The notes under the pieces: generated by a model | The model's input: only the letters and a program-made list of their open reading frames with translations | What the model was told of the DNA's origin: nothing | The model's database searches: none | Shown here: in pieces, positions 15,767 through 24,444 of the stretch | Numbering within the stretch: the first letter of the stretch is position 1 | How the letters are laid out: the number at the start of each line of letters is the position of its first letter | Program-made: the position numbers and the translations under genes | Source of the DNA: Terriglobia bacterium | GTDB lineage: Bacteria; Acidobacteriota; Terriglobia; Terriglobales; Acidobacteriaceae | Direction of reading: 5' to 3' | Length of the DNA: 64,000 nt | NCBI GenBank assembly: GCA_020073165.1 | Contig: JAIQFP010000025.1 | Location: 1-64,000, forward strand

Positions 15767-16573
15767 CTAGTAGAAGGAGAGCGTGCCCTGCAGCCGGGCG
15801 CGGCGGAGGGTGTAGGAGAAGATCATGAGGCTGAAAGGGAGTAGCAACAGGGAAAACAGCGCCAGGATTCCAATCTCCCCAGCGAGAGCGGACCAGTTCG
15901 TCGCTTGCAACAAGGCCATGCGCATGCCATCCAGGGAATGGGTGATGGGAATCAGCTGTGCGACAACACGCAGGGGCCTTGGCAGGGTGGCTACCGGGAA
16001 CAGTGTCCCGGTCATAAACCACGCTCCGGATCCCAGCAGCCACACCAGCGCTGAACCCTTCTGGATGGCCAACTGCAACGCGGCCGCCAGGATGCCAATC
16101 GCCACCGCAATGGTGAGCGAAAGCACGAAGATTACGACACACCCGAGGAAATTGGCGTGCACTGGAGCGCCAAACAACAGCAATCCTGCTCCAAGGTAGA
16201 ACAGCAGTTGCAAAGTGTTTCCCGCAAACGCCGAGATGGCGCTGAGGAATACCAGCACCGGCGCAGGGGTGGATGTGGTCATCAGGATTTCCAGGGTGCC
16301 GGTCTGTTGCGCCTCCTGCACAATGACCAGGAAAGCGTTGATACCCATCACCAGAAACGTATAGAAGCCGGTGCCCACCAGAAGGAACGGGAAATAGTCC
16401 ACTCCGTCGGGGCGAAACCCGGGCCCGATAGCGCGGGACAGGTAATAGAACGCAGCCAGTTCGGCCGCGGCGCCCGCGGCAGTGATCAGGAAGCCAGTGC
16501 GATAGCGAATGGCAGTCAGCAGATCGCGGCGCACGATGGCGGCGGTCTTGTCCAGCAGTTGGGCCAGCTTCAT
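15767..16573 (-). CDS. ABC-2 type exporter permease
   Basis: Encodes 268 residues from ATG 16573, which overlaps the ATPase stop (ATGA); GTG 16579 is an alternative. Six membrane helices are readable, with the ABC-2 pattern: a cytoplasmic AIVRRDLLTAIRYRTG entry, a mid-protein VQEAQQTGTLEILMTTSTP segment and the late PLRVVAQLIPITHSLDGMR motif. It forms an export pump with the adjacent ATPase. Its position next to the RiPP operon suggests export of the mature peptide, but ABC-2 pumps serve many substrates. It ends 289 bp before the precursor start. Confidence 0.86.
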   Translation of the reverse strand: MKLAQLLDKTAAIVRRDLLTAIRYRTGFLITAAGAAAELAAFYYLSRAIGPGFRPDGVDYFPFLLVGTGFYTFLVMGINAFLVIVQEAQQTGTLEILMTTSTPAPVLVFLSAISAFAGNTLQLLFYLGAGLLLFGAPVHANFLGCVVIFVLSLTIAVAIGILAAALQLAIQKGSALVWLLGSGAWFMTGTLFPVATLPRPLRVVAQLIPITHSLDGMRMALLQATNWSALAGEIGILALFSLLLLPFSLMIFSYTLRRARLQGTLSFY

Positions 16574-17367
16574 CGCCACCCCCTGGCCGCCAGCTGCGCA
16601 GCCTCGTCCAGCTCGCCCGTGGTCTGGAAATAAAAGGATCGCAGTTCCTCCACGCTGCTGTCGCCAACCTTGCGATAGCCGGCCAGCCTTCCGTGATGCA
16701 GCACCGCAACGAAATCGCCGACGGCGGCGGCCTCGTTAAAGCTATGGGTTGCGAGGATGACGGTGGCACCCTGGGCAGGCAGTTCGCGCACTAGGTTCCA
16801 GAAGTGCGCCGCCGAGGCCGGGTCGAGGCTGCGGGTGGGCTCATCCAACAGGATGACCGAAGGCTCTTTGATGAGCGCGCGGGCGATGCCCAGCCGTTGA
16901 TACATCCCGCTGGAGAACTTCATGACCAGCGTGTCGGCAGCGTCTAGCAGACCGGTACGTTCCAGCATGGCTTGGACTCGCGAAGGGCGTGCCTTGTGGG
17001 GGACGTCATCCAACGTTGCGAAGAAGTCGAGGTTCTCGCGGGCCGACAGCCGCGGGAAAAACGACCTTTCGGTGGCCACCGCAAACCCGACGTGCTTGCG
17101 GACTTCGTTGGGTGCGCCCTGAGTGTCGGCGCCCTGGACCAATACCCGGCCTGCGTCGGGCAAGAGCATGGTGGAGACCAGCTTCAGGGTGGTGGTCTTG
17201 CCGCTGCCATTGGGGCCGAGCAAAACCAGACTTTTGCCTCGGGCAACACTCAGCGAGACATCGTCGAGGGCGCGGGTTTCGCCACTCCGCTCCCGCCCCA
17301 TCCAATTGAACAGCGCCGGGTGATGGCGGAATATTTTGCTGACGGACTCGAGGACGATGCTGTCCAT
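16570..17367 (-). CDS. ABC exporter ATPase
   Basis: Encodes 265 residues from ATG 17367. It has Walker A GPNGSGKTT, a Q-loop region VATERSFFPRLSARENLDFF, the signature MKFSSGMYQRLGIARAL, Walker B VILLDEPTRSLDP and an H-loop LATHS. The signature has FSSGM in place of LSGGQ, a variant seen in drug and polysaccharide export ATPases. It couples translationally to the ABC-2 permease. It is divergent from the nucleotidyltransferase gene, which starts 123 bp away, so the intergenic space may hold promoters for both. Confidence 0.9.
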   Translation of the reverse strand: MDSIVLESVSKIFRHHPALFNWMGRERSGETRALDDVSLSVARGKSLVLLGPNGSGKTTTLKLVSTMLLPDAGRVLVQGADTQGAPNEVRKHVGFAVATERSFFPRLSARENLDFFATLDDVPHKARPSRVQAMLERTGLLDAADTLVMKFSSGMYQRLGIARALIKEPSVILLDEPTRSLDPASAAHFWNLVRELPAQGATVILATHSFNEAAAVGDFVAVLHHGRLAGYRKVGDSSVEELRSFYFQTTGELDEAAQLAARGWR

Positions 17368-17490
17368 GTTCTCCGCGACACCGGGCGCTGCTGAAAAGCT
17401 ATGCTCTGGAAGTCTCTGTATTATAGTGGCGGCGGTACGGGTTGCCGCACCCGAATCCGCATTTCACCTCTGAGAAGGCGCACCTTGAGC

Positions 17491-18684
17491 ATGCCCATCG
17501 CCGCCTTGCCGCGAACAGTTGGACAAGCGCCACCGCGGCCTGCGCCGGTCTTCGCCTCCAGTCCAGAGTTCGATTTGTTGCTCGCCTGCTGTGCCGAACT
17601 CTCGAACGGCGAACGGACCCAGCGAATCCGCGACCTCCTGGATCATCCGCTTGACTGGCAGCGGCTGATTCAAATTGCCGAGCACCACGGTGTCATACCG
17701 CATCTGTATCGTCATCTTTCCGAGGCGAGCAATGTGCCGCCAGACTCGATCGAGGCGATCCGTCAAGGCTACGAAGCCACCGCTCGCAAGGCCCTATGGC
17801 TGACTGGGGAACTGTTTCGCGTCGTCGCTCACCTGGACTCGCGTGGGATCGCCGTGCTTCCGTACAAAGGCCCTGTCCTGGCTGAGATTCTGTATGGCAA
17901 CGTTGCCCTCCGGCAGTTCTCCGATCTGGATGTGCTCATCCACGCCGCGGATGTGCCGCGGGCCAAGGCGGCCCTGACGGAACTGAGTTACAAACCCGGG
18001 TTCGAGTTTACGCCACAAGAGGGGCGCGCTTACTTTGCATCGGGATACGAATACACGTTCGACAGCGCCCACGGACGCAATCTGCTGGAGCTGCAATGGC
18101 AGATCCAGCCGCGGTTTTATTCGGTAGATCTTGATGTGGATGGGCTTTTCGATCGCGCCCAGTCGGTAGCGGTCGCCGGGCGTTCGCTACAAACGCTCAG
18201 TGCGGAAGACCTGATGCTGGTGCTATGTGTGCATGCCGCCAAACACGCCTGGGTGCAACTTTCGTGGCTGTTCGACATCGTCCAACTAGCGCGCTCGCAG
18301 CGGGTAAATTGGGATGTTGTCACGCAACAGGCAAAGCGCCTTGGCATCGAGCGAATCGTAGCAGCGAGTTTCGCGCTGGCTCAAAAACTGCTCGGTACGG
18401 CGGCGCCTGCAGGACAGGCGCAGAGTCAGGCGGCGGACGAAGCCATTGCACGTGCGATTGTTCCGATCATCGCGCAGGGCACGGAATACGACACCGAGTC
18501 GATCTCTTATTTTCGGCTGATGATGCGCCTGAGGGAGCGCCGTCGGGACCGTCTCCGGTTTCTGTGGCGGCTGATCGTTACCCCGAGTGTCGGGGAATGG
18601 TCGGCAGTGCGCTTGCCCGGGCCGCTTTTCTTTCTCTATCGAGTGGTGCGGATCTTTCGGCTGGCGGCCAGAGTCTTGCGCTGA
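17491..18684 (+). CDS. Nucleotidyltransferase-fold protein (NTP_transf_5 type)
   Basis: Encodes 397 residues from ATG 17491; the frame is open to 17401 but the extra residues look non-coding. The segment VLPYKGPVLAEILYGN...RQFSDLDVLI carries the KG and D145-x-D147 motifs of the uncharacterised nucleotidyltransferase family PF14907. Further conserved features are LELQWQI, and LCVHAAKHAWVQLSWLFDIVQLAR. Members of this family sit in RiPP and polysaccharide clusters together with PqqD, HPrK-like and S26-like proteins. It therefore probably belongs functionally with the peptide operon on the opposite strand. Substrate and reaction are unknown. TATTAT at 17419-17424 is a possible -10 element. Confidence 0.78.
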   Translation: MPIAALPRTVGQAPPRPAPVFASSPEFDLLLACCAELSNGERTQRIRDLLDHPLDWQRLIQIAEHHGVIPHLYRHLSEASNVPPDSIEAIRQGYEATARKALWLTGELFRVVAHLDSRGIAVLPYKGPVLAEILYGNVALRQFSDLDVLIHAADVPRAKAALTELSYKPGFEFTPQEGRAYFASGYEYTFDSAHGRNLLELQWQIQPRFYSVDLDVDGLFDRAQSVAVAGRSLQTLSAEDLMLVLCVHAAKHAWVQLSWLFDIVQLARSQRVNWDVVTQQAKRLGIERIVAASFALAQKLLGTAAPAGQAQSQAADEAIARAIVPIIAQGTEYDTESISYFRLMMRLRERRRDRLRFLWRLIVTPSVGEWSAVRLPGPLFFLYRVVRIFRLAARVLR

Positions 18685-18718
18685 GCACCACCGGCACGGT
18701 GGCGCTGCACTCGCGTAA

Positions 18719-19510
18719 TCACCCTCCAGCATTCTTCCGCGCCCTGGCTATCCCTTTGCGCAAGCCGTGCTCGACGATTCGCCCGTATCCGGCAGCGTCC
18801 ATCGCAGACATGACGGTGGCCGCGACTCCGCCGGGCGTGGCGGCTTCGTGCAAGAGGCGGTGGAGCGGAATCTTACCCTCACGCCAGGCGACAACTCCGT
18901 CGCCCAGGGCGTGAGCAGCGGCGGTGAGAGCACTCCTGCGGTCCAACCCTAACTTCTGCGCCGCGTCGGCCAACGCAGCCAGAGCGTGATAGCCGTGACT
19001 GGAGGAGTAAGTGACAGTGAAAGCATCGAATTTGCTCTCGGGAATTTCGATTACTTGGCCGACGCGCGCGAACAGGCGTCGCACTACCTGCTTGGCCACG
19101 CTGGGGAAACCGCGGCCAAAGGTTATCGCCGTCAGCCCGCGGGCAGTGCGGCACACGGGACTAGGCATGGCTCGCGCCCAGTGGACTGACGGTCCTAGCC
19201 GGGCGCGCAATTTCGCCAGCGGGATGCCGGCGGCAAGACTGACCGCCGGCAACGGGCGATGGAGGCGTCCGATTTGCTTTAGAAGTTCCCGTACCGAGTC
19301 GGGACGGACAGCGATCACCAGCAAGCCGGCTTGAGCGACGGCGTTCTGCAAGTCCGGCTCGGCGATCACGCGGTGTTGCCGCTTGAGTTGTTGCAACTTG
19401 CGCGGGTTCCGGTCATGGACCACGATTGGCCGGTCGTACCCCGCAAGGCGCAGGCCCGCGACCAGGGCGCTGGTGATGCGTCCGCCTCCGAGAAAGACTG
19501 TCGCCCTCAC
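18719..19510 (-). CDS. proC: Pyrroline-5-carboxylate reductase
   Basis: Encodes 263 residues from GTG 19510, overlapping the upstream stop (GTGA). The NADPH-binding start TVFLGGGRITSALVAGL replaces the usual FIGxGNMG. LLVIAVRPDSV and the MPSPVCRTARG segment correspond to the VKP and MPNTPA regions of ProC. The C-terminus has HEAATPGGVAATVMSAMDAAG, the dimerisation signature. It reduces pyrroline-5-carboxylate to proline. The divergence from classical ProC in the first motif leaves a related imine or oxidoreductase role possible. Cotranscribed with the aminomutase-like gene upstream. Confidence 0.78.
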   Translation of the reverse strand: MRATVFLGGGRITSALVAGLRLAGYDRPIVVHDRNPRKLQQLKRQHRVIAEPDLQNAVAQAGLLVIAVRPDSVRELLKQIGRLHRPLPAVSLAAGIPLAKLRARLGPSVHWARAMPSPVCRTARGLTAITFGRGFPSVAKQVVRRLFARVGQVIEIPESKFDAFTVTYSSSHGYHALAALADAAQKLGLDRRSALTAAAHALGDGVVAWREGKIPLHRLLHEAATPGGVAATVMSAMDAAGYGRIVEHGLRKGIARARKNAGG

Positions 19511-20838
19511 GTGAGTTCCGCGCAGGCCTGGTCGGCCGCCTTCACCAGCGTTTGCACGTCGGCCTCGGTGTGGGCGGTGGAGATGATCCAGTGCAGGCCG
19601 TTGGATGGGGTCATGTAGATACCGTATTCGAGCAGCGCGTGTACGAAGCGGGAATACTTCCGCGTGTCCACATAAGTGCAGTAGTCGCGGTAATCGTGGA
19701 TGGCATCACGTTCGGTGAAGTAGATTTGGAACATGGGGCCGAAGCCCTGCACGATGGCCTTTACCTTGCGGCGGCGGAATACGTCGCGCAGCCCGGCAAT
19801 CGCGGCATCGCCGATGGCGTGCAGCTTGCGGTAAATGCCGTCGGCAGAGAGCAAATCCAGGTTGGCAGCGATGACTTTCATGGTGAGGCGGTGGCCGTTG
19901 AACGTGCCGTAGTGCAGAACCATGTGGTCGCCCCAGCGCATGCGGTCGAGAATGGAACGTGGTCCAGCCACGGCGCCTACAGGAAATCCAGCGCCCAGCG
20001 CTTTGCCAAAAGTGCTGAGGTCGGGCTGGATGCCGTAGTACTCCTGGCATCCGCCGGGTGCGTAGCGGAAACCGGTGACCACTTCGTCGAGAATGAGCAG
20101 CACACCGTGTTCGCGCGTTAGTTCGCGCAGCTTCTGCAGGTAGCCCTCGCGTGGCAGGATGCAGCCCATGTTGGCCATGATGGGTTCGGTGATCACCGCC
20201 GCCAGTTCGTGTCCGTGCTGGCGCATGACGCGCTCCAGCGCGGGCACGTCGTTCCAGGGGACGAGTACCACGTCGTCGAAGGTCGAGGACGGAATGCCTT
20301 CCGAGTCAGGAATGCGGGCCGGATTTTCCGGTGGGCCCAACTGTTCGGGGGGATGGCCGTGAGCATTTAGAAGATAGGGATCGTACCAGCCGTGATAGTG
20401 ACCTTCGAATTTGAGGAACTTGCGGCGGCCGGTGTGGGCGCGGGCCAGGCGCAGCGCCAGCATGGTGGCTTCGCTGCCGGTGTTGGCGAAGCGGACGACT
20501 TCGGCAGACGGCACCATGCGGCGAAAGCGCTCGGCGGCTTCCACTTCCGCCGAGGTGGCAGCGGCGAAGTGTGAGCCCTCCGACATCGCTTGTGAGACGA
20601 CTTCCACCAGCCTGGGATGCGCGTGCCCATGAATGAGCGCGCCGAAGGACATCATGAAATCTAGGTACTCGTTGCCGTCGGCGTCCCAGACATGCGAGCC
20701 CTGGCCGCGCTCCAGGAAGATCGGCCCTGGCGAATAAACAGCCGCGCCACGGGAGGGCGAGTTCACCCCTTCGACCAGGGATTGCTGGGCGCGAGCGAAC
20801 CATTGGGCGGAGCGGGTTGTGGCGGATGCTCGTGTCAA
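19507..20838 (-). CDS. Glutamate-1-semialdehyde aminomutase-like class III aminotransferase
   Basis: Encodes 443 residues; TTG 20838 is the most upstream start and is not strongly supported by a ribosome-binding site. GVNSPSRGAAVYSPGP and YLDFMMSFGALIHGHAHP near the N-terminus, GSEATMLALRLAR, LILDEVVTGFRYAPGG and the PLP lysine in STFGKALGAG are typical of HemL-family PLP enzymes. HemL converts glutamate-1-semialdehyde to 5-aminolevulinate for haem. The pairing with proC suggests that a glutamate-semialdehyde-related metabolite may be its substrate instead, so I leave the symbol open. Confidence 0.8.
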   Translation of the reverse strand: MTRASATTRSAQWFARAQQSLVEGVNSPSRGAAVYSPGPIFLERGQGSHVWDADGNEYLDFMMSFGALIHGHAHPRLVEVVSQAMSEGSHFAAATSAEVEAAERFRRMVPSAEVVRFANTGSEATMLALRLARAHTGRRKFLKFEGHYHGWYDPYLLNAHGHPPEQLGPPENPARIPDSEGIPSSTFDDVVLVPWNDVPALERVMRQHGHELAAVITEPIMANMGCILPREGYLQKLRELTREHGVLLILDEVVTGFRYAPGGCQEYYGIQPDLSTFGKALGAGFPVGAVAGPRSILDRMRWGDHMVLHYGTFNGHRLTMKVIAANLDLLSADGIYRKLHAIGDAAIAGLRDVFRRRKVKAIVQGFGPMFQIYFTERDAIHDYRDYCTYVDTRKYSRFVHALLEYGIYMTPSNGLHWIISTAHTEADVQTLVKAADQACAELT

Positions 20839-20939
20839 GGCGTGCTCAGGAGAACATTACCGCAAAGCGCGCCGGTGGTGCGAACAAAACCCCAAACGTC
20901 ATCGACCAAATTCGCTGGGTTTATCTAAGGAGACGCCGG

Positions 20940-21920
20940 TCAATTCCCCACTAGCTGCCAAGTCTCGTTCATCAAGGTTCCGTCTGCGGTCTCGCCGCCG
21001 AAGAGGATGACCTGATGCGTGGCGGAATCGTATGCCATCCCTACACCGGAGGTGACCGACGGCGAGTTCGTGGGAGTCAATTGAGCCCAAGTCGTCCCGT
21101 TCCATGACCAGGTTTCATTGGTTCCACCGAACAGCACCGCGGCCTGCGCCGCAGGAGCAAAAGCGCTGCCTCCTCCGACAAACGCACTTACCTGGGTGGC
21201 AGGAGATAGCTGTTTCCAGTTCGTGCCATTCCATGCCCAGGTATTGTCGGTACGAATCGTGTCCCCGGTGCCACCGGTGAGAATAACCTGGTGCCTCATG
21301 GTATCGAGGGTCGTGGTCCCCCAGGCTCTGGGATACGGAACCGTGGAGGGATTCAGTTTTTGCCAGGCTGTCCCGGCCCACCGCCAGGTGTTGCTGAACA
21401 CCGGAAATAGCGGCTTGAAGAGGTTGTAGCCGCCGAACATCATGGCCTGGCCGGAGACCGGGTCCGAAAACATCATGGCCCCGGTGGCGTTGGGCGGCGA
21501 CTTCGGCAACTGCGCCTGGGTCCAGGTGGAGGTTGCGCCATCCCAGATCCAAGTGTCCTGCAGATAGTGGTTGGTGTCGAACCCGCCGAACATCACCAGT
21601 TTCTGCGTGGGCCGGTCAAAGGCCATGGTCGCGCCATTGCGCACCGGCGGCGCCACCGATGGGTTCACTTGCGTCCAATTGGTCCCGTCGAATGTCCAGG
21701 TATCGTTAAGATTTCCGGCGTCACCGAAGCCGCCAAAGAGCACAATTTTCCCGCTCACCGGGTCGAATGCCATGGCGGGGTACGTGCGCGCCGGAGGAGA
21801 TGTTGCCGTAGAAAGCTTCGTCCAATTGGCAGCGTGAATGAGGACGGGTTGTGCCGTCGCAAACAACACCGCCACGACCGCGAGGAAGATCGCCCTTGTC
21901 AGTTGATTTCGAGAACCCAT
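20940..21920 (-). CDS. Secreted kelch-repeat protein
   Basis: Encodes 326 residues from ATG 21920, with AAGGAA upstream. A signal peptide (AIFLAVVAVLFATAQPVLIHA) is followed by about six repeats of the type R-x-x-x-x-M-A-F-D-x-x-x-x-x-x-V-L-F-G-G-F with W-x-W-N-G-T-x-W between them. This is a kelch beta-propeller with unusually regular NxTWxWxG spacing. Such exported propellers in soil bacteria are usually binding proteins; no catalytic residues of galactose oxidase are visible. A monocistronic gene, about 100 bp from the aminotransferase start. Confidence 0.82.
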   Translation of the reverse strand: MGSRNQLTRAIFLAVVAVLFATAQPVLIHAANWTKLSTATSPPARTYPAMAFDPVSGKIVLFGGFGDAGNLNDTWTFDGTNWTQVNPSVAPPVRNGATMAFDRPTQKLVMFGGFDTNHYLQDTWIWDGATSTWTQAQLPKSPPNATGAMMFSDPVSGQAMMFGGYNLFKPLFPVFSNTWRWAGTAWQKLNPSTVPYPRAWGTTTLDTMRHQVILTGGTGDTIRTDNTWAWNGTNWKQLSPATQVSAFVGGGSAFAPAAQAAVLFGGTNETWSWNGTTWAQLTPTNSPSVTSGVGMAYDSATHQVILFGGETADGTLMNETWQLVGN

Positions 21921-22185
21921 AGAGTTCGTTTCCTTTGTCAGCCAGAGAATCAAGGCTAAGGTGGCGAGTAAATCTAAACCCGCTTGATGACCCCAAAAAA
22001 CAACGGGAATTTTATCGTATGTTCGGTGCCGCGCAATACGTACCTTTGGCCCTATTGACGCCGTACGGCGACCACGCTCGTAACAACACGCTCGCACTGT
22101 TAAGTGGTGTTTGTATTAGGGATCCGTCAAAACGACCACACCACCCCTGCACCCCACAGCCGTTTACAGATGGTCTAGACGGCTT

Positions 22186-22947
22186 CTAATCGGCGGTCCC
22201 GCCTCCATCCACAACCAGGGCCGCACCGGTCATGAACGAAGAATCATCGCAAGCCAGAAACAGCGCCGCTTTCGCAATTTCGTCGGCGGTACCAATGCGC
22301 CCCAGCGGACGGTTGCCGCAACCGGCCAGATAATCCTCCCACTTCTGGCCGCGGATGCGGGCGTCTTCGGGGAGCATGGGAGTGTCTACGTCTCCGGGGC
22401 AGATGCAGTTTACGCGGATGCCCTGGCGTCCGTGATCGATCGCCATGGCCTTGGTCAGCAGCACCACACCGCCCTTTGAGGCGCAATACCCCACCGCGGC
22501 ATCGCCGCCGACAATACCCCATCCAGAGCTGTTGTTGATGATCACGCCACGGCCCTGGGCGATCATCGTGGGTAAAGCGTACTTCGACATCAGAAATGTT
22601 CCCTTCAGGTTGATGTCAATCTGCAGGTCCCATTCCTCTTCGCTGCAATCGAGCGTGGTGTGGGAATAGAACACTCCGGCGTTGTTGAAGAGAATGTCGA
22701 GTGTGTGGAAGGCGTTCAGAGTTTCCTCCACGGCGCGGCGGCATTCGTCGGCCTTGCGCACGTCAGTGCGGATGAAAATGGCTTGGCCTCCGGATTCCAA
22801 AATGCGGGCGGTGACGGCGTGGCCGCGTTTTTCATCGCGGCCGGTGATGGCGACCTTGGCGCCTTCTTTGGCGAAGAGAAGCGCGGTAGCTTCGCCGATG
22901 CCCGAGGTGCCTCCGGTGATGAGCGCGACTTTGTTTGCGAGACGCAT
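22186..22947 (-). CDS. Short-chain dehydrogenase/reductase
   Basis: Encodes 253 residues from ATG 22947. A classical SDR: cofactor motif TGGTSGIG near residue 13, NNAG near 90, catalytic Ser in NNSSGWG, Tyr-x-x-x-Lys in YCASKGG and the PGDVDTPM motif. A basic residue after the first strand (TGRDEKRGH) fits NADP or NAD use; not decidable. It is the last of a leftward operon holding three SDRs. The second SDR at 23032 shares the unusual S-G-W-G active-site context and VNCICPGD, so the two are probably recent duplicates. Substrate unknown. Confidence 0.87.
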   Translation of the reverse strand: MRLANKVALITGGTSGIGEATALLFAKEGAKVAITGRDEKRGHAVTARILESGGQAIFIRTDVRKADECRRAVEETLNAFHTLDILFNNAGVFYSHTTLDCSEEEWDLQIDINLKGTFLMSKYALPTMIAQGRGVIINNSSGWGIVGGDAAVGYCASKGGVVLLTKAMAIDHGRQGIRVNCICPGDVDTPMLPEDARIRGQKWEDYLAGCGNRPLGRIGTADEIAKAALFLACDDSSFMTGAALVVDGGGTAD

Positions 22948-22981
22948 ATACGTTGGGAGGTACCTGCCCGTCAACAAAACC

Positions 22982-23021
22982 GGGCGAGCTTTGCTCGCCC
23001 GCCCAGACGAGGGCGTCTGGG
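22982..23021. repeat. Twin perfect hairpins between two SDR genes
   Basis: Two perfect palindromes lie in tandem: GGGCGAGC-TTT-GCTCGCCC at 22982-23000 and CCCAGACG-AGGG-CGTCTGGG at 23002-23021. They fill the gap between the two SDR genes and could act as an RNA processing or attenuation structure, or be a mobile palindromic repeat of the type seen elsewhere in this window. There is no following T-tract. Confidence 0.6.
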
Positions 23022-23031
23022 CCTACGCGGG

Positions 23032-23823
23032 TCAAATTGATCCGGCTAATCCTCCTCCGTCAACCACCAGGGCGGTACCGGTGACGAACGACGCGGCGTC
23101 GCTGGCCAGATACAGCGCGGCCTGGGCGATCTCTTCCGGCTGGCCGACGCGGCCCAAGGGGCGGCGGGCGGCTTCTGCGAGAAAGCGATCTTTCGGTTCG
23201 CCCAGCTGCTGGGCTTCTGTGTGCAGCATGTCGGTGTCGGTATCGCCGGGGCAGATGCAGTTTACGCGAATCTTCTGGGGCCCATGGTCAATCGCCATCG
23301 CTTTCGTCAGCTGCACGACCGCACCTTTCGACGCGCAATACACTGCCGCCTTTGGCCCGCCAGTCAGTCCCCATCCCGAAGCCATATTAATGATGGAGCC
23401 TCCGCCTGCCTGCTCCATCGAGGGGATGACTGATTTCGACATCAGAAAGACAGACTTTACGTTGACCGCCATGACCCGGTCCCAATCCTGCTCACTCAAC
23501 TCCAGGATGGACGCGCGGCGGATGATGCCGGCGTTATTCAAGAGAACGTGAATGGCGCCGAACTCCTGGATGGCGCGCTCCACCACGCGCTGGCAATCGG
23601 CGGCGCTGGTGACGTTGGCAGGTACGAAGATCGCGCGGCCGCCGAAGGCGGTAATTTCTCCCGCCACGGCGCTCCCGGAGGGTTCGTTGCGATCGGCAAT
23701 GACCACGGCCGCGCCTTCGCGAGCGAAGAGATGGGCGGTGGCGCGGCCGATGCCGCAAGCGCCGCCGGTTATGAGGGCGGTCTTGCCTTTCAGTGCGCCG
23801 GTGTATCGAGTTGGAGAAGGCAT
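23032..23823 (-). CDS. Short-chain dehydrogenase/reductase
   Basis: Encodes 263 residues from ATG 23823. SDR motifs are complete: TGGACGIG, NNAGI, active Ser in MASGWG, YCASKGA and PGDTDTDM, ending VVDGGG. It closely resembles the downstream SDR at 22186 in the segments around the active site. The third SDR of the operon is less similar. Together with the third gene these could act on a sugar or hydroxy-acid pathway, but there is no dedicated substrate clue. It lies between the secreted hypothetical protein and the twin hairpins. Confidence 0.87.
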   Translation of the reverse strand: MPSPTRYTGALKGKTALITGGACGIGRATAHLFAREGAAVVIADRNEPSGSAVAGEITAFGGRAIFVPANVTSAADCQRVVERAIQEFGAIHVLLNNAGIIRRASILELSEQDWDRVMAVNVKSVFLMSKSVIPSMEQAGGGSIINMASGWGLTGGPKAAVYCASKGAVVQLTKAMAIDHGPQKIRVNCICPGDTDTDMLHTEAQQLGEPKDRFLAEAARRPLGRVGQPEEIAQAALYLASDAASFVTGTALVVDGGGLAGSI

Positions 23824-23844
23824 GTTAGTGTCCCAGACCTCAGG

Positions 23845-24444
23845 CTAGGGCCCGAGCTTGCAATCTGGCGGTTCTTTGGTTGGCGTTCCTTTTTCGGTCA
23901 CAGTGTCTTCGAGCTGTTCGATCTTGTCCATTAGAAGTATCAGCGCACTCGGATACTTGGCCTTCTCTACAAGCGACGCGACGTAGTATTCGCGAGTCTG
24001 AAGCTGCTTACTCTTGCCAGCTGGAAGGAACACATGCACTGTCGAGGTCTCGAAATAATCTATCGGTTCGTGCGGTGGCGCGAAGTAGGGTTTTAGTCGG
24101 CCTACAGATTTTGACTGGAGGAACTCCATGAATTGACTGATCTGCCAGGAATCGCGTTCTGGGAAAAGGTATTCACGGGTTTCTCTCATGTCCGGATGCC
24201 AGATCTTACCGTCTTTATCCTGCAGGCTCATTCCTGATATCGACCAGCGGAAGTAAACAAATCTTCCGCCGGAATACAGTTTCAGACATGACGCGCCTTT
24301 TTGACCGCCCATCGGACCCAACGTCGTCTGCTCGACTTTTAGTACAAGATCGCTTGACTTTTCCTGAGCCGGACACAATACCGCTTGCGCTAAGAAAATC
24401 AAGAACACAAGTCTTCCGGCTAATCCTTGCCGAATCATCTTCAT
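23845..24444 (-). CDS. Secreted hypothetical protein inside the SDR operon
   Basis: Encodes 199 residues; ATG 24444 overlaps the stop of the upstream SDR (ATGA). A hydrophobic N-terminus (GRLVFLIFLAQAVLCPAQE) looks like a signal peptide, with a possible but weak lipobox around AVLC. The remainder has one other Cys near residue 50 and another near the end (DCKLGP), many aromatic residues and no recognised domain. Codon composition is less GC-rich than its neighbours, which may mean it was acquired. The function is not identifiable. Confidence 0.68.
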   Translation of the reverse strand: MKMIRQGLAGRLVFLIFLAQAVLCPAQEKSSDLVLKVEQTTLGPMGGQKGASCLKLYSGGRFVYFRWSISGMSLQDKDGKIWHPDMRETREYLFPERDSWQISQFMEFLQSKSVGRLKPYFAPPHEPIDYFETSTVHVFLPAGKSKQLQTREYYVASLVEKAKYPSALILLMDKIEQLEDTVTEKGTPTKEPPDCKLGP

